Origin: Deltaproteobacteria bacterium
GTDB lineage: Bacteria; Desulfobacterota_D; UBA1144; Nemesobacterales; UBA2774
Length of the DNA stretch: 64,000 nt
Direction of reading: 5' to 3'
NCBI GenBank assembly: GCA_040223695.1
Contig: JAVKFU010000015.1
Coordinates: 356,534 to 420,533 of the forward strand
Part shown: positions 8,358 through 17,675 of the stretch, in pieces
How positions within the stretch are numbered: the stretch's first letter is position 1
How the letters are laid out: every line of letters begins with the position of its first letter
The notes under the pieces: generated by a model
Database searches by the model: none
What the model was told of the DNA's origin: nothing
The model's input: only the letters and a program-made list of their open reading frames with translations
Program-made: the position numbers and the translations under genes

Positions 8358-9304
8358 TCTGCTTTTTCCTCCTCTCCGAAGTGTGGAGGCGGATTTCCAA
8401 AAAGCACCCAGGAAGGATATTTTTTAACCGTCTCCATGAATTCCCTTACGTCCTCCGAAATACGTTCCACGTTCTCCATTGTAGTTTTGATATTATGTTC
8501 CCTGCTTGATAACAATCGGTCGGCGCGTCTCAAGGCGAATTTGAGGTCGGTTGAGATCTGCGAGATGTTAGCGACGGTTTCCTTTGTTTCCTTACTTTTC
8601 AAAATGGAGTCGATTTCGTTCGTAGTCTTATCAAGGGTAGTTACAAGCTGTTGCAAATCCTTGCTCAGCTCTCCTATCTCCGCCTGCTCAACCGCCTCGT
8701 TCAGGGAATTTACCAACTTTTCAATATCCTCGGAAATTTCTTGAAAATTAATTTTCTCTATAGCCGTGGTAAGCTTTTCAATAGTCTGCGTGATCATTGT
8801 GATCGTTCCCGGCGCAGAGGGTATATACTGGTATTCGGGCGTCCAGTTTATCTCCAGAGGCGGATAACGCTCAGGCGGGAAATATACCGCGTTCAGGAAC
8901 GCTATACCGGTCACGCCCTGAGAGGCGAGTTGCAGCCTCAGTCCTTTTCGTATCATTTCCCGAATACTGCTTTTCCTGTCGAAATCACCTTGATATACTC
9001 GTTCGTTTCCCTTCCCGTGCACTTTATTCGGGAATATTTCCGCCCTTATAAGAACATACTGATAGTCCGTCTTGTATTCATTAAAAACGAAGCCTATGTG
9101 GCTTACATTGCCTATCTGTACCCCCTGGAATTTAAGCGCGGCTCCGACGTCCAGACCCTGAACCGACTGGTCGAAATACGTTTCAACGGTGTATTTTTCC
9201 TCCAGGAACTTGCCTCCGCCGAAAAGTATTATCGCCCCCGCGAGGAGCAGGAACGCCAGTATGACAAACAAGCCTGTTTTGAAGTAGTTAGCTTTCTGAC
9301 TCAT
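8354..9304 (-). CDS. mlaD: MlaD/Mce-domain substrate-binding protein
   Basis: A 316-residue protein with an N-terminal transmembrane anchor (about residues 8-29), one Mce domain (about 37-120, including VQGLDVGAALKFQGVQIG) and a long alpha-helical C-terminal half (about 160-295) with heptad-like spacing. It ends with the YPSWVLFGNPPP motif common in Mce proteins of this type. Mce proteins form hexameric rings in the periplasm that carry lipids between membranes. It sits between the ATPase and the PqiC-like lipoprotein genes and is probably part of a trans-envelope tunnel or shuttle. Confidence 0.9.
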   Translation of the reverse strand: MSQKANYFKTGLFVILAFLLLAGAIILFGGGKFLEEKYTVETYFDQSVQGLDVGAALKFQGVQIGNVSHIGFVFNEYKTDYQYVLIRAEIFPNKVHGKGNERVYQGDFDRKSSIREMIRKGLRLQLASQGVTGIAFLNAVYFPPERYPPLEINWTPEYQYIPSAPGTITMITQTIEKLTTAIEKINFQEISEDIEKLVNSLNEAVEQAEIGELSKDLQQLVTTLDKTTNEIDSILKSKETKETVANISQISTDLKFALRRADRLLSSREHNIKTTMENVERISEDVREFMETVKKYPSWVLFGNPPPHFGEEEKAE

Positions 9305-9327
9305 ATCTATTTATACCCGCCTCTGTA

Positions 9328-10104
9328 TTATTCGATTCCGAGTTGTTCATCGGTCTGTCTCCTGAAAAATTTCTGCACAACCGAAATGGTTGAATTATCG
9401 CGCAGATACTCGGGCTTGCCGGTTGCGATAATGCCCTTTGTGCTCTTATCAAGCATAATAACTCTGTCGGCTATGTTGTAAATACTGTTAAGCTCGTGCG
9501 TAACGATAACGAATGTAACTCCAAGGGTGTGCGAAAGCTGTATGATAAGCTCATCAAGCTCCGCTGATGTTATGGGGTCCAGCCCGGCGGACGGCTCGTC
9601 GAGAAACAGTATGTCGGGATCGAGCGCCATAGCCCTCGCGAGCGCGGCGCGCTTGATCATCCCCCCGCTAAGCTCGGAAGGCATTTTATTCTCGGACCCC
9701 GTAAGGCCCACCAGATTGAGCTTCATTCTTCCTACCAGTTCCATGGCTTCACTGTCCAGGTCCGTATATTCTTCAAGAGGGAGCATTACATTTTCAAGCA
9801 CCGTCATAGAGCCGAATAGCGCCCCCGACTGGTACGCTACCCCTATTCTTTTCAATATATCGATTCTCTCGCTGCCCTCCGCCTGCGTAATGTCGTCGCC
9901 TTCTATGACGACGCTGCCGTGAGCGGGCCTGATCAAACCTATCATATGTTTGAGCAGAGTGCTCTTACCGCAGCCCGAGCCTCCCAATATTATGAACTTT
10001 TCGCCCTTATAAACATTGAATGAAATGTCATCAATAATTACCGTGTCCCCGTAGGCCGCGGTAAAATCACTGACTTCGATTATTATTTCTTCATGTTCCG
10101 TCAT
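9328..10104 (-). CDS. mlaF: Mla-type ABC transporter ATPase
   Basis: A 258-residue ABC ATPase with Walker A GGSGCGKST (about residues 37-45), signature LSGGM (about 144-148), Walker B ILFLDEPSAGLD and switch His in VTHELNSI. It is most like MlaF, which powers phospholipid transport with MlaE. It lies one base from the upstream permease gene, in the order mlaE-mlaF-mlaD-pqiC, so it is surely in one operon. Confidence 0.93.
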   Translation of the reverse strand: MTEHEEIIIEVSDFTAAYGDTVIIDDISFNVYKGEKFIILGGSGCGKSTLLKHMIGLIRPAHGSVVIEGDDITQAEGSERIDILKRIGVAYQSGALFGSMTVLENVMLPLEEYTDLDSEAMELVGRMKLNLVGLTGSENKMPSELSGGMIKRAALARAMALDPDILFLDEPSAGLDPITSAELDELIIQLSHTLGVTFVIVTHELNSIYNIADRVIMLDKSTKGIIATGKPEYLRDNSTISVVQKFFRRQTDEQLGIE

Positions 10105-10105
10105 T

Positions 10106-11254
10106 TTATATGCCCAGCACGTAATAGAGGACTCCGAAAATTCCGTCCACGATAATCATAAGTATAATGCCTGTTACGACCGCCCTTGTGGCGGCGTCTC
10201 CCACCGCCGAGGGACCCCTCGAAGCCCTCATACCTGCAAGACACCCTACCCCCGCTATGATTACTGCGAAAAAGAGGGTCTTGAAAAGGCCCGCGAGCAG
10301 CATTACGTAAGTGCCCGACGCGGTGATCTGATTTATATATGTCGAGAAGGTATAGCCCAGAGACATAATCACTACAAGCCCCCCTATGAGTCCGAATAGA
10401 TTGCCGAAAACGGTGAGCAGGGGCAGCATAAAAAGAGCCGCGATTACCTTGGGGAGTACCAGAAATTTTACGGGATCGAGCCCCATCGTATTAAGGGCGT
10501 CGAGCTCTTCATTTACCTTCATAGTGCCGAGCTCGGCGGCAAACGCGGAGCCGCTCCTGCCGTTCACCACAAAAGCCGTCATTAACGGGCCCAGCTCCTT
10601 GAAATAGGCTATTACTATCAGATCGGCCACAAAAACGTCGGCGCCGTATGTTTTCATCGGTATGGCGGATTGAAACGCTATTACGAGCCCAACCAGAAAA
10701 TTTACAAGAGCAATAATAAAAAACGAATTGGCGCCGAATTTCTCCGATGTAAGAAGCACTTCGCTCCATCTGACTTTGAAGGGGTTGAGGAGGGCTCCCG
10801 CAAGCGCCGCTGTGATTTGTCCGGTAAATATGATATGTATCTTGATCTCTTCCCATACTTCATATGATTTTTCCCCTATCCTTACTATCGGATTTTTCGT
10901 TGATTCTGCGTCCGGTTGTGCAGTTTCTGAAAAATCCTCGGGCTTAAACAGCTCGTATAATTTGAGCAGGTCCTCCCGCAACCCCTCTATTTTGTAACTC
11001 CCCCCTCTTTGTCTCTGATGAAGGCCCAGCTCCATTAAAAGAGCAATACCGGAGGCATCACAGTACTCTATACCTTCGGCTTCGATTATAAGCTTGTTCG
11101 GTTTGGATTTTTCCACTGCGCTCAGGGCGGCTTTCCAGACCTCTCCCGTCGTATAAACGTCGAGGCGGCCCATAATTTTTAGTCTGAGAGTGTTACTGTC
11201 GTCTGCAACCGCTTCGAGCGTAGGAAGCGAAGAGCCGGAGCCTGAATTGTTCAT
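10106..11254 (-). CDS. mlaE: MlaE permease with fused N-terminal STAS domain
   Basis: A 382-residue protein combining a STAS domain (about residues 10-110, with the YCDASGIALLMELG strand-helix) and an MlaE permease domain (about 135-380, with five to six hydrophobic helices and the conserved GRSGSAFAAELGTMKVNEE loop). In Escherichia coli the STAS function is a separate protein, MlaB, so here the two are fused. The permease is the inner-membrane half of the retrograde/anterograde phospholipid transporter. It is the first gene of the mla operon. Confidence 0.92.
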   Translation of the reverse strand: MNNSGSGSSLPTLEAVADDSNTLRLKIMGRLDVYTTGEVWKAALSAVEKSKPNKLIIEAEGIEYCDASGIALLMELGLHQRQRGGSYKIEGLREDLLKLYELFKPEDFSETAQPDAESTKNPIVRIGEKSYEVWEEIKIHIIFTGQITAALAGALLNPFKVRWSEVLLTSEKFGANSFFIIALVNFLVGLVIAFQSAIPMKTYGADVFVADLIVIAYFKELGPLMTAFVVNGRSGSAFAAELGTMKVNEELDALNTMGLDPVKFLVLPKVIAALFMLPLLTVFGNLFGLIGGLVVIMSLGYTFSTYINQITASGTYVMLLAGLFKTLFFAVIIAGVGCLAGMRASRGPSAVGDAATRAVVTGIILMIIVDGIFGVLYYVLGI

Positions 11255-11353
11255 ATTTTTTGTTTTCGGTTAGTCTTTGAATGCTGAAATTATGCCATCA
11301 AAACGGTGGATTTGTTATCTGAGATTAACATAGATTATTAAGCGGAGTCAATT

Positions 11354-12406
11354 ATGAAAGCCGATGCGCCTTTTGTACGGAATCTGGATGCCGTTTATCA
11401 CGTCGAGATATTTCTCGTTTGCGCGGTAGCGGCGATACTATCAATCCGCCTGTTTCTTCATATGACCGGATACCCCCAAATCGGCAACAGCACTCTCCAC
11501 ATCGCGCATATGCTGTGGGGGGGACTCCTTATGCTGGTCGCCATAGTTATGCTGTTTTCATTTATCGGCGAGCGTATCGAGCTCTGGGCGGCAATACTGG
11601 GGGGAGCGGGCTTCGGGACTTTTATAGACGAGGTCGGGAAGTTCGTAACGAGCGATAATAACTACTTCTTCGAGCCCTCGGTCTCGATTATGTACATAGT
11701 TTTTATTCTGATAGTGCTTTCGATACATATGATCAGGTCAGGATGGACATTCACGGAAAAAGAATTTCTCGTGAACGCGCTCAGGGGACTTGAGGAAATA
11801 GCGCTCAGGGACCTCGACGAGGACGAGAAAAATAAAGTGATGCGCTATCTGGAAAAAAGCGAACCCGGTAATCCTCTGACAAAGGCGCTCACGGATATAG
11901 TAACAAGCTCCGCACTCGTGCCCGCACCCGAGCCCGGCTTATATACAAGGGTCAAGAAGGCTTTTAGAGGTTATTATGAGAGGATTGCGGGTTATCGTTA
12001 TTTCAAAACAGCTATCGTTATTTTCTTCTTGCTCCAATTGATCATAACGTTATCTTACGTGGCCATTTTTACAGTTTTTATAGGTCTCGGCCCGGATAAA
12101 TTTCTGAATATAAAAATCTTCGAAACTGTTGCCGACAGGCTTACCGGCCTTACGTTCATAGGCAAAGCTCAGATTTTCTCTTCCGCGTTATCGGGCTTGT
12201 TCGTATTCCTGGGGGTATATTACATAAGGAAATCCAGGCTCACCGCTTACAGGATGTTCGAGCGCTCGGTGCTCGTTTCGATATTGCTTACCTACGTATT
12301 TATATTCTACAGGGAGCAGTTTGCGGCCCTGGCCGGACTAGCGTTTAATATGTTTATATTGATCGGACTCAGGATAATGATAAAGAGGGAAGAGCAAAGG
12401 TCATAA
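11354..12406 (+). CDS. Polytopic membrane protein, unknown function
   Basis: A 350-residue protein with about eight hydrophobic segments: four in the N-terminal half (about residues 18-37, 50-70, 75-90 and 108-128), a soluble central domain of about 85 residues rich in charged helices (130-212), and four in the C-terminal half (about 217-243, 270-292, 305-320 and 322-343). The pattern LHIAHMLWGGLLMLVAIVM and GGAGFGTFIDEVGKF is conserved-looking. I recognise it only as a hypothetical membrane protein. A GGAG motif precedes the ATG, and it diverges from mlaE. Confidence 0.65.
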   Translation: MKADAPFVRNLDAVYHVEIFLVCAVAAILSIRLFLHMTGYPQIGNSTLHIAHMLWGGLLMLVAIVMLFSFIGERIELWAAILGGAGFGTFIDEVGKFVTSDNNYFFEPSVSIMYIVFILIVLSIHMIRSGWTFTEKEFLVNALRGLEEIALRDLDEDEKNKVMRYLEKSEPGNPLTKALTDIVTSSALVPAPEPGLYTRVKKAFRGYYERIAGYRYFKTAIVIFFLLQLIITLSYVAIFTVFIGLGPDKFLNIKIFETVADRLTGLTFIGKAQIFSSALSGLFVFLGVYYIRKSRLTAYRMFERSVLVSILLTYVFIFYREQFAALAGLAFNMFILIGLRIMIKREEQRS

Positions 12407-12442
12407 AAAACGCAGGATTACGGACTGGATGCTTTTGCCGAA

Positions 12443-13312
12443 TTATCCTAATGAAACGCCCCGGGACATGTAATAAATCAGAATAAAATAATACGATACA
12501 GGGAACACGAAGATAAGGCTGTCGAACCTGTCCAGCACGCCTCCGTGGCCGGGTACGATAGCGCCCGAGTCCTTGATACCCGCCCCCCTCTTGATGGAGG
12601 ACTCTACCAGGTCTCCGAATACAGCCGCAGCCGCGATTATAATGGAAAACAGTATCGTCCAGTCCGAATTTAGCGGCGAGCCGAAACCGTAGTTGACCAC
12701 GAGCCCCGTAAGTATGCACGCTGCCACCCCTCCGATCGTGCCTTCGACGGTTTTGCCGGGACTAATCCTCGGAGAGAGTTTATGTCTGCCTGTATAGAGT
12801 CCCGTAAAATACGCTCCGGTGTCGTTCAAAAAGGTGCACGCGACGGTGAAGAATATGTAGAAGAACCCCGGATCGGAAAGCCCTTCCCGGGTGAGGCTGA
12901 ATAATTTTATCCCCTCCATGTCACTTATGTTCCTGACTAGCACGGCATGGCCGAGAAGCCAGCCGAGATAGATAATACCCAAGAGCGTAGCTCCGGCCCT
13001 CGTAATCGTGCTGCCTTCGCTTGTTTTCCTCAGCCCAAGTATGAGAACCAGGGCAACCGATAGTGTAAAGAAGAGTGAGAAATAGATGAATCCAATATAG
13101 GAAGATACGGCCAGGAGCAGCGACAGCACTATTCCCGAGTATTTGCCGTGCGGTATTTTTCTGGACTCGAGCAGATTACCGTATTCGATCTGACCGACTA
13201 GAACCAGAGCCATGATGAAGACCAGATAAACTATGCCCCCCAGCCTGAAAATCACGTACAGTATGGGTACCGCTACGGCAGCTGTTAGTATTCTCATCCA
13301 TAAGTTGCTCAT
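12443..13312 (-). CDS. cdsA: Phosphatidate cytidylyltransferase
   Basis: A 289-residue integral membrane enzyme that makes CDP-diacylglycerol from phosphatidate and CTP. The CdsA signature is complete near the C-terminus: Ser-Ser-Ile-Lys-Arg, Lys-Asp-Ser-Gly, then Pro-Gly-His-Gly-Gly-Val-Leu-Asp-Arg-Phe-Asp. The SPGKTVEG segment around residue 180 and about eight hydrophobic helices also fit. It is not in the usual uppS-cdsA-dxr cluster. The ATG is not preceded by a clear ribosome-binding site, and it shares a 49-base divergent spacer with the PurN-like gene. Confidence 0.93.
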   Translation of the reverse strand: MSNLWMRILTAAVAVPILYVIFRLGGIVYLVFIMALVLVGQIEYGNLLESRKIPHGKYSGIVLSLLLAVSSYIGFIYFSLFFTLSVALVLILGLRKTSEGSTITRAGATLLGIIYLGWLLGHAVLVRNISDMEGIKLFSLTREGLSDPGFFYIFFTVACTFLNDTGAYFTGLYTGRHKLSPRISPGKTVEGTIGGVAACILTGLVVNYGFGSPLNSDWTILFSIIIAAAAVFGDLVESSIKRGAGIKDSGAIVPGHGGVLDRFDSLIFVFPVSYYFILIYYMSRGVSLG

Positions 13313-13361
13313 AATTTACAAGTAGATATAATTTCCCTGACCTGAATTATATTGCAAATAT

Positions 13362-14141
13362 ATGAATAAACCACAACATAGCACCGAAGATATTGAAGTG
13401 ATTTTTAAGCCTGAGCAGAGGCCGATGAGCGTTGCCGTATTAGTTTCCGGCTCCGGGACCAATTTCACCGCGATTTACGAGGCGGAGAAGAGGCTTGAGG
13501 AGGCGGGTGAGAAGCAGTACGGGAGAATAGAAGCCGTATTCACCAATGTACCTCGTTGTAAAGGCGCCCTCAAGGCACGAGAATACGGCATTCCGGTTAT
13601 AGGCCTGTCCTCGAAAATCTACTTCGACACGCTCGGCAGGAGCGCCGATGACGAGGAGGCGAGAGATTACTATGACTCGGCTGTAATCACCCTTCTAGAG
13701 CAGGTATGCGCTCCCGATATCATTGTGCTTGCCGGTTACAGAAGAAGGCTCGGAAATGTGTTTCTCTCCAGATATAAAAACCGTATCGTGAACCTGTACC
13801 CGGGGGATATCATAAAAGATTATCTTGTGAGAGGGGTGGACGCTCCGGTGCAGGCAATCAGGGCCGGAGAGAGCAGCATTAAATGCACCGTGTATCTCGA
13901 GAAGGCGGGTGAGCGCTTCGGTCCCGCCATAATGCAGTCGCGGCCCATATCGCTTGAAGGCTTCAGGGAGGACGACGCGCATCGGATGAACGAGCGCATA
14001 CGCCGTGAGGGGGAATGGAAAATATTCCCTTACGCTGTGCATGAGATTATCGCCAGGGGCAGGCTCGGCATAGACGGGAATGATAATCTCTACCTCGACG
14101 GTAAAAGGCTCGGAAAAGGCGGTTTTCAGCCGGGCGGTTAA
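13362..14141 (+). CDS. PurN-like formyltransferase homologue lacking catalytic residues
   Basis: A 259-residue protein that aligns through its length with PurN (GAR transformylase): the GSGTNF phosphate loop at about 30-35, the APDIIVLAGYRRRL strand at about 117-130, and a C-terminal DGNDNLYLDGKRL element. A 21-residue extension precedes the domain. Key residues are changed. Using E. coli numbering, Asn106 is kept (here Asn144), but His108 is Tyr146, His137 is Tyr178 and Asp144 is Arg185. It is therefore unlikely to transfer formyl groups and may act as a binding or regulatory protein, or use another chemistry. No purine gene lies nearby. The ATG has no ribosome-binding site. Confidence 0.75.
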   Translation: MNKPQHSTEDIEVIFKPEQRPMSVAVLVSGSGTNFTAIYEAEKRLEEAGEKQYGRIEAVFTNVPRCKGALKAREYGIPVIGLSSKIYFDTLGRSADDEEARDYYDSAVITLLEQVCAPDIIVLAGYRRRLGNVFLSRYKNRIVNLYPGDIIKDYLVRGVDAPVQAIRAGESSIKCTVYLEKAGERFGPAIMQSRPISLEGFREDDAHRMNERIRREGEWKIFPYAVHEIIARGRLGIDGNDNLYLDGKRLGKGGFQPGG

Positions 14142-14177
14142 AATTTGCCGGTAAATATTCCGGCGGCGCTTAATATA

Positions 14178-15869
14178 TTACCCCTGTTTCCCTTTTTCCC
14201 TTGCCCAGGTATCTCTCAGGGTTACGGTTCTGTTGAATACGGGCGACCCCGCTTTCGAATCCACGCAGTCGGGGGTGAAATAGCCGAGCCTCTCGAACTG
14301 ATAATTAACTCCGGGCTTCGCGGCGGCGAGGCCGGGCTCCAGATAACAATCATCGAGCACAATGAACGATTCGGGGTTCAGAAAATCGGTATAATCTCCG
14401 CCGTCTTCTTTGCTCCCGGGCTCGGGGACTGTGAATAGCGGTTCGTAGAGCCTTACTTCGGCTTTGATCGCGTGTTTCGCGGATACCCAGTGGATTGTGG
14501 CTTTGACCTTCCTCCCGTCGGGAGAGTCCCCTCCCCTGGTCTCGGGATCATACGTGCAGTGTACTTCTTTGAGTTCCTCCCTTTCGTCTTTTACGACGTC
14601 CGTGCATGTTACGAAGTAGCCGTACCTCAGCCTCACTTCCCTGCCGGGGGAAAGCCGGTAGAATTTTTTTGGCGGGTCTTCCATAAAATCGTCGCGCTCT
14701 ATGTATAATTCCCTTGAAAATGGAATCTTCCTGTTGCCCATGCTCTCGTCCTCGGGGTTATTCACAGCGTCCATCTCCTCGCTGAGGTCTTCGGGGTAGT
14801 TTGTAATTACTACCTTGAGTGGGTTTAAAACCCCCATCACCCTGAGCGCTCTCTTGTTGAGGTCTTCCCTGACGCTGTGCTCGAGAAGCGATATGTCGAT
14901 TACGCTCTCCTGTTTTGTCACCCCTATCCTGCTGCAGAAATTTCTTATCGCCGCTGATGTGTAACCCCTCCTCCTGAGCCCCGATACGGTAGGCATCCTG
15001 GGATCGTCCCAGCCGGATACGTATCCTTTTTGAACGAGCTCAATGAGTTTTCTTTTGCTTAAAACGGTGTAGGTCAGGTTCAGTCTGGAGAATTCTATCT
15101 GCTGCGGGTGGTATATGCCGAGCTCATCCAGAAACCAGTCGTAGAGGGGGCGGTGATCCTCGAATTCGAGCGTGCAGAGTGAATGGGTTATCCCCTCAAT
15201 CGAGTCGGATATGCAGTGGGCGTAATCGTACATGGGATATATAAACCACTTGTTCCCCGTTCTGTAGTGGGGCTCCGTCAAAATCCTGTACATGACAGGG
15301 TCCCGCATATTGATATTGCCCGAAGCCATATCTATTTTCGCCCTGAGCACGTGAGCGCCTTCCTCATATTCGCCGTTTTTCATACCCTCGAAAAGGTCCA
15401 GATTTTCTTCAACCGGCCTGTTCCTGTAGGGACTCTCTTTTCCAGGCTCGCTGAGTGTCCCCCTGTACTCCCTTATTTCATCGGGCGTGAGGCTGTCCAC
15501 GTACGCCTTCCCATCCTCAATTAGCTCGACGGCGTAATCGTAGAGCTTCTGGAAATAGTCTGAAGCGTAATAGAGTCTGTCGTCCCACCCGTAGCCGAGC
15601 CATTTGACGTCGCTCTTTATGGCTTCCACGAACTCCGTCTCTTCCCTGGTCGGGTTCGTATCGTCGAACCTGAGGTTGCACGTGCCGCCGTACTCCTCCG
15701 CTATGCCGAAGTTAAGGCATATGGATTTCGCGTGTCCTATATGGAGGTATCCGTTAGGCTCCGGGGGGAATCTCGTGGCTACCCTGCCTCCGTACTTGCC
15801 GCTCGCATTGTCCTCTTCGACAATTGTCCTTATGAAATCGAGGCTCTTTTTTTCCGTATTCTGATCCAT
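14178..15869 (-). CDS. glnS: Glutaminyl-tRNA synthetase
   Basis: A 563-residue class I aminoacyl-tRNA synthetase. The HIGH motif (YLHIGHAKS), the adjacent PPEPNG loop and the VLSKRKL version of KMSKS are intact, and the C-terminal anticodon-binding beta-barrels are full length. The length matches GlnRS (about 550 residues) rather than GluRS, and the family-typical [17 protein letters not shown] start supports GlnRS. A GTG at 15884 in frame would add five residues, but the ATG at 15869 with AGG upstream is the better start. It is convergent with the PurN-like gene. Confidence 0.95.
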   Translation of the reverse strand: MDQNTEKKSLDFIRTIVEEDNASGKYGGRVATRFPPEPNGYLHIGHAKSICLNFGIAEEYGGTCNLRFDDTNPTREETEFVEAIKSDVKWLGYGWDDRLYYASDYFQKLYDYAVELIEDGKAYVDSLTPDEIREYRGTLSEPGKESPYRNRPVEENLDLFEGMKNGEYEEGAHVLRAKIDMASGNINMRDPVMYRILTEPHYRTGNKWFIYPMYDYAHCISDSIEGITHSLCTLEFEDHRPLYDWFLDELGIYHPQQIEFSRLNLTYTVLSKRKLIELVQKGYVSGWDDPRMPTVSGLRRRGYTSAAIRNFCSRIGVTKQESVIDISLLEHSVREDLNKRALRVMGVLNPLKVVITNYPEDLSEEMDAVNNPEDESMGNRKIPFSRELYIERDDFMEDPPKKFYRLSPGREVRLRYGYFVTCTDVVKDEREELKEVHCTYDPETRGGDSPDGRKVKATIHWVSAKHAIKAEVRLYEPLFTVPEPGSKEDGGDYTDFLNPESFIVLDDCYLEPGLAAAKPGVNYQFERLGYFTPDCVDSKAGSPVFNRTVTLRDTWAREKGKQG

Positions 15870-15965
15870 CTTACCTATCCGCACGGGAAATTTTCCGGAA
15901 TTAATATTATACGATTGCCCGAAAACATCAAAAATAAAGTCCCGCGAAAAAATTGAAATATTTTA

Positions 15966-15995
15966 TTGACTTATCCGTTCTTGAACCATTAAAAT
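15966..15995 (+). promoter_or_regulatory. Promoter of hemB, implying a leaderless mRNA
   Basis: TTGACT at 15966-15971 and TAAAAT at 15990-15995 are separated by 18 bases. Transcription would begin within one or two bases of the ATG at 16004, and there is no ribosome-binding site before that ATG. Confidence 0.5.
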
Positions 15996-16003
15996 AATCC
16001 ATA

Positions 16004-16987
16004 ATGTATTTTCCCTCGTACAGACCCAGAAGATTAAGAAAGAACGCCCGACTGAGAGAAATGATAGCCGAGACCCGGATATCCCTCAGTGACCTCATAT
16101 ACCCCATGTTCGTAAGACCCGGGAGAGGCAAAAGGGAAGAAGTCGCGTCCATGCCCGGCATCTACAAGCAGTCGATCGACAATCTGGTAAAGGAAGCGAA
16201 AGAGGTCAGAAAGCTCGGCGTGAGGTCCATACTGCTGTTCGGTATTCCCGACCACAAGGATGAAGCAGGCTCCGAAGGGTACGACGAGAACGGGATTATT
16301 CAAAAAGCGCTCCGGGAACTAAAGAAGAAGGTCAAGGAACTCACTCTCATCACGGATGTCTGTATGTGCGAATATACGAGCCACGGCCACTGCGGGATAA
16401 TAAAGGACGGGGACGTCGATAACGACGAGACAATTGAATATTTGGCCAGGATGTCGCTTTCGCATGTCAGGGCGGGCGCCGATATGGTAGCGCCTTCGGA
16501 TATGATGGACGGAAGGGTCGGTGTAATAAGGGATGTACTCGATGAGAACGGATACGAGAATATTCCGATAATGGCCTATTCCGCGAAATACGCATCCGCA
16601 TTTTACGGACCTTTCAGGGACGCGGCCGAGTCGCCCCCCCAGTTCGGGGACAGGCGCAGTTATCAGATGGACCCTCCCAACGTGAGGGAGGCTCTGAGGG
16701 AAATTGCGCTCGATATAGAGGAAGGGGCTGACATAGTGATGGTAAAGCCCGCGCTCTCCTATCTGGATGTAATCAGGGCGGCCAGGGAAGAGTTCAGTCA
16801 TCCCGTAGCGGCCTATAACGTTAGCGGCGAGTATTCTATGGTAAAGGCCGCCGGCAGGCTCGGATGGATAGACGCAGAGCTTGTCATGATGGAGATACTG
16901 ACCAGCATTAAGAGGGCCGGGGCCGATATGATTCTTACTTATCACGCGAAGGACGCGGCCAGGTTGATTAATAAAGCAAAGAAATAA
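16004..16987 (+). CDS. hemB: Delta-aminolevulinic acid dehydratase (porphobilinogen synthase)
   Basis: A 327-residue enzyme that joins two 5-aminolevulinate molecules into porphobilinogen, the first common pyrrole of haem, sirohaem and cobalamin. The zinc-binding triad Cys120, Cys122 and Cys130 is present in [14 protein letters not shown], so it is the zinc-dependent class. Both active-site lysine segments, [13 protein letters not shown] and [10 protein letters not shown], are intact. The length matches the family. A small DUF4177-like gene follows after three bases. The nearby B12-dependent metH would use the same tetrapyrrole route. Confidence 0.96.
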   Translation: MYFPSYRPRRLRKNARLREMIAETRISLSDLIYPMFVRPGRGKREEVASMPGIYKQSIDNLVKEAKEVRKLGVRSILLFGIPDHKDEAGSEGYDENGIIQKALRELKKKVKELTLITDVCMCEYTSHGHCGIIKDGDVDNDETIEYLARMSLSHVRAGADMVAPSDMMDGRVGVIRDVLDENGYENIPIMAYSAKYASAFYGPFRDAAESPPQFGDRRSYQMDPPNVREALREIALDIEEGADIVMVKPALSYLDVIRAAREEFSHPVAAYNVSGEYSMVKAAGRLGWIDAELVMMEILTSIKRAGADMILTYHAKDAARLINKAKK

Positions 16988-16990
16988 ACT

Positions 16991-17194
16991 ATGGAATACC
17001 CTGCCTACAAAGTCGTCGAAGTGTCTCAGGTAACCGATGAAGAGCTCGAAAGGGTGATTAACAAATGGGTCGGAGAAGGATGGCTCCTCGACGGAATCCA
17101 TTTCGCTATGAGGGAGTCATCAAAAAGGCCGTCCATGGCCTTCGTGGTTTTTACCTGTTTCTCCGGGCCTCGAAATCCGGATAAAGCCACTTAA
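16991..17194 (+). CDS. Small DUF4177-like protein
   Basis: A 67-residue soluble protein (YKVVEVSQVTDEELERVINKW...GWLLDGIHF) with the strand-helix-strand layout and Gly-Trp pattern of DUF4177-type proteins, whose function is unknown. The AUG is three bases beyond the hemB stop, so it should be translated through coupling to hemB. Its last four bases overlap the end of the convergent EamA gene. Confidence 0.6.
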   Translation: MEYPAYKVVEVSQVTDEELERVINKWVGEGWLLDGIHFAMRESSKRPSMAFVVFTCFSGPRNPDKAT

Positions 17195-17628
17195 TCGGGG
17201 ACTATGCTATTCCAGTTTATAAGCACCAGACCCGTGACAACCAGTATTATTCCTGCCAGCCTGAGTGACGTAATCTGCTCTTTCAGCAAAAAATACGCGT
17301 AAATCGTAGTGAATAGCGGGAACGTGGCCACTATAGGGATTATGTGGCTCGTGAGGTGTTCCTTGAGGACGGTGAAGTAGAGAAGGAGGCCCAGAATACC
17401 TCCTATAAAGCCGGCGATGCATATCCAGAGAAGCGAGGCGCCGTCCACATTCTTTATTTCCCCGAACCTGCCCGTGACGAAGGTTATTATTAACAACAGG
17501 CTGGTCGTGAAAATAAACCTGATCGTAAGCGCCGTCAAAGGCGCCGTCTTCACCAGACTCATCTTTTCGAAGATTGGAGCTACGCCCCAGATTGCCGCTA
17601 CCAGTAAGGCCAAAGCTGCTCCTGTCAT
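17191..17628 (-). CDS. EamA-family membrane transporter, single-domain
   Basis: A 145-residue protein with five hydrophobic helices and one EamA (DMT) domain, including the conserved LTIRFIFTTSLLLI and YFLLKEQITSLRLAGIILVVTGL segments. Most DMT carriers have two such domains and ten helices, so this one probably dimerises like small multidrug resistance proteins. The substrate is unknown. A GGAGG ribosome-binding site lies before the ATG. Confidence 0.8.
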   Translation of the reverse strand: MTGAALALLVAAIWGVAPIFEKMSLVKTAPLTALTIRFIFTTSLLLIITFVTGRFGEIKNVDGASLLWICIAGFIGGILGLLLYFTVLKEHLTSHIIPIVATFPLFTTIYAYFLLKEQITSLRLAGIILVVTGLVLINWNSIVPD

Positions 17629-17675
17629 TTTTGCCTCCGGTTATATTATTATCGAGTAAGAAAATTATTCTCTTT

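Noticed and set aside
8651-9481. 276-residue plus-strand frame opposite mlaD and the end of mlaF
   Set aside because: It lies antisense to well-supported mla genes and no family resemblance or start signal was seen.
16319-17101. 260-residue minus-strand frame opposite hemB
   Set aside because: It is antisense to hemB, whose zinc and active-site motifs are intact.
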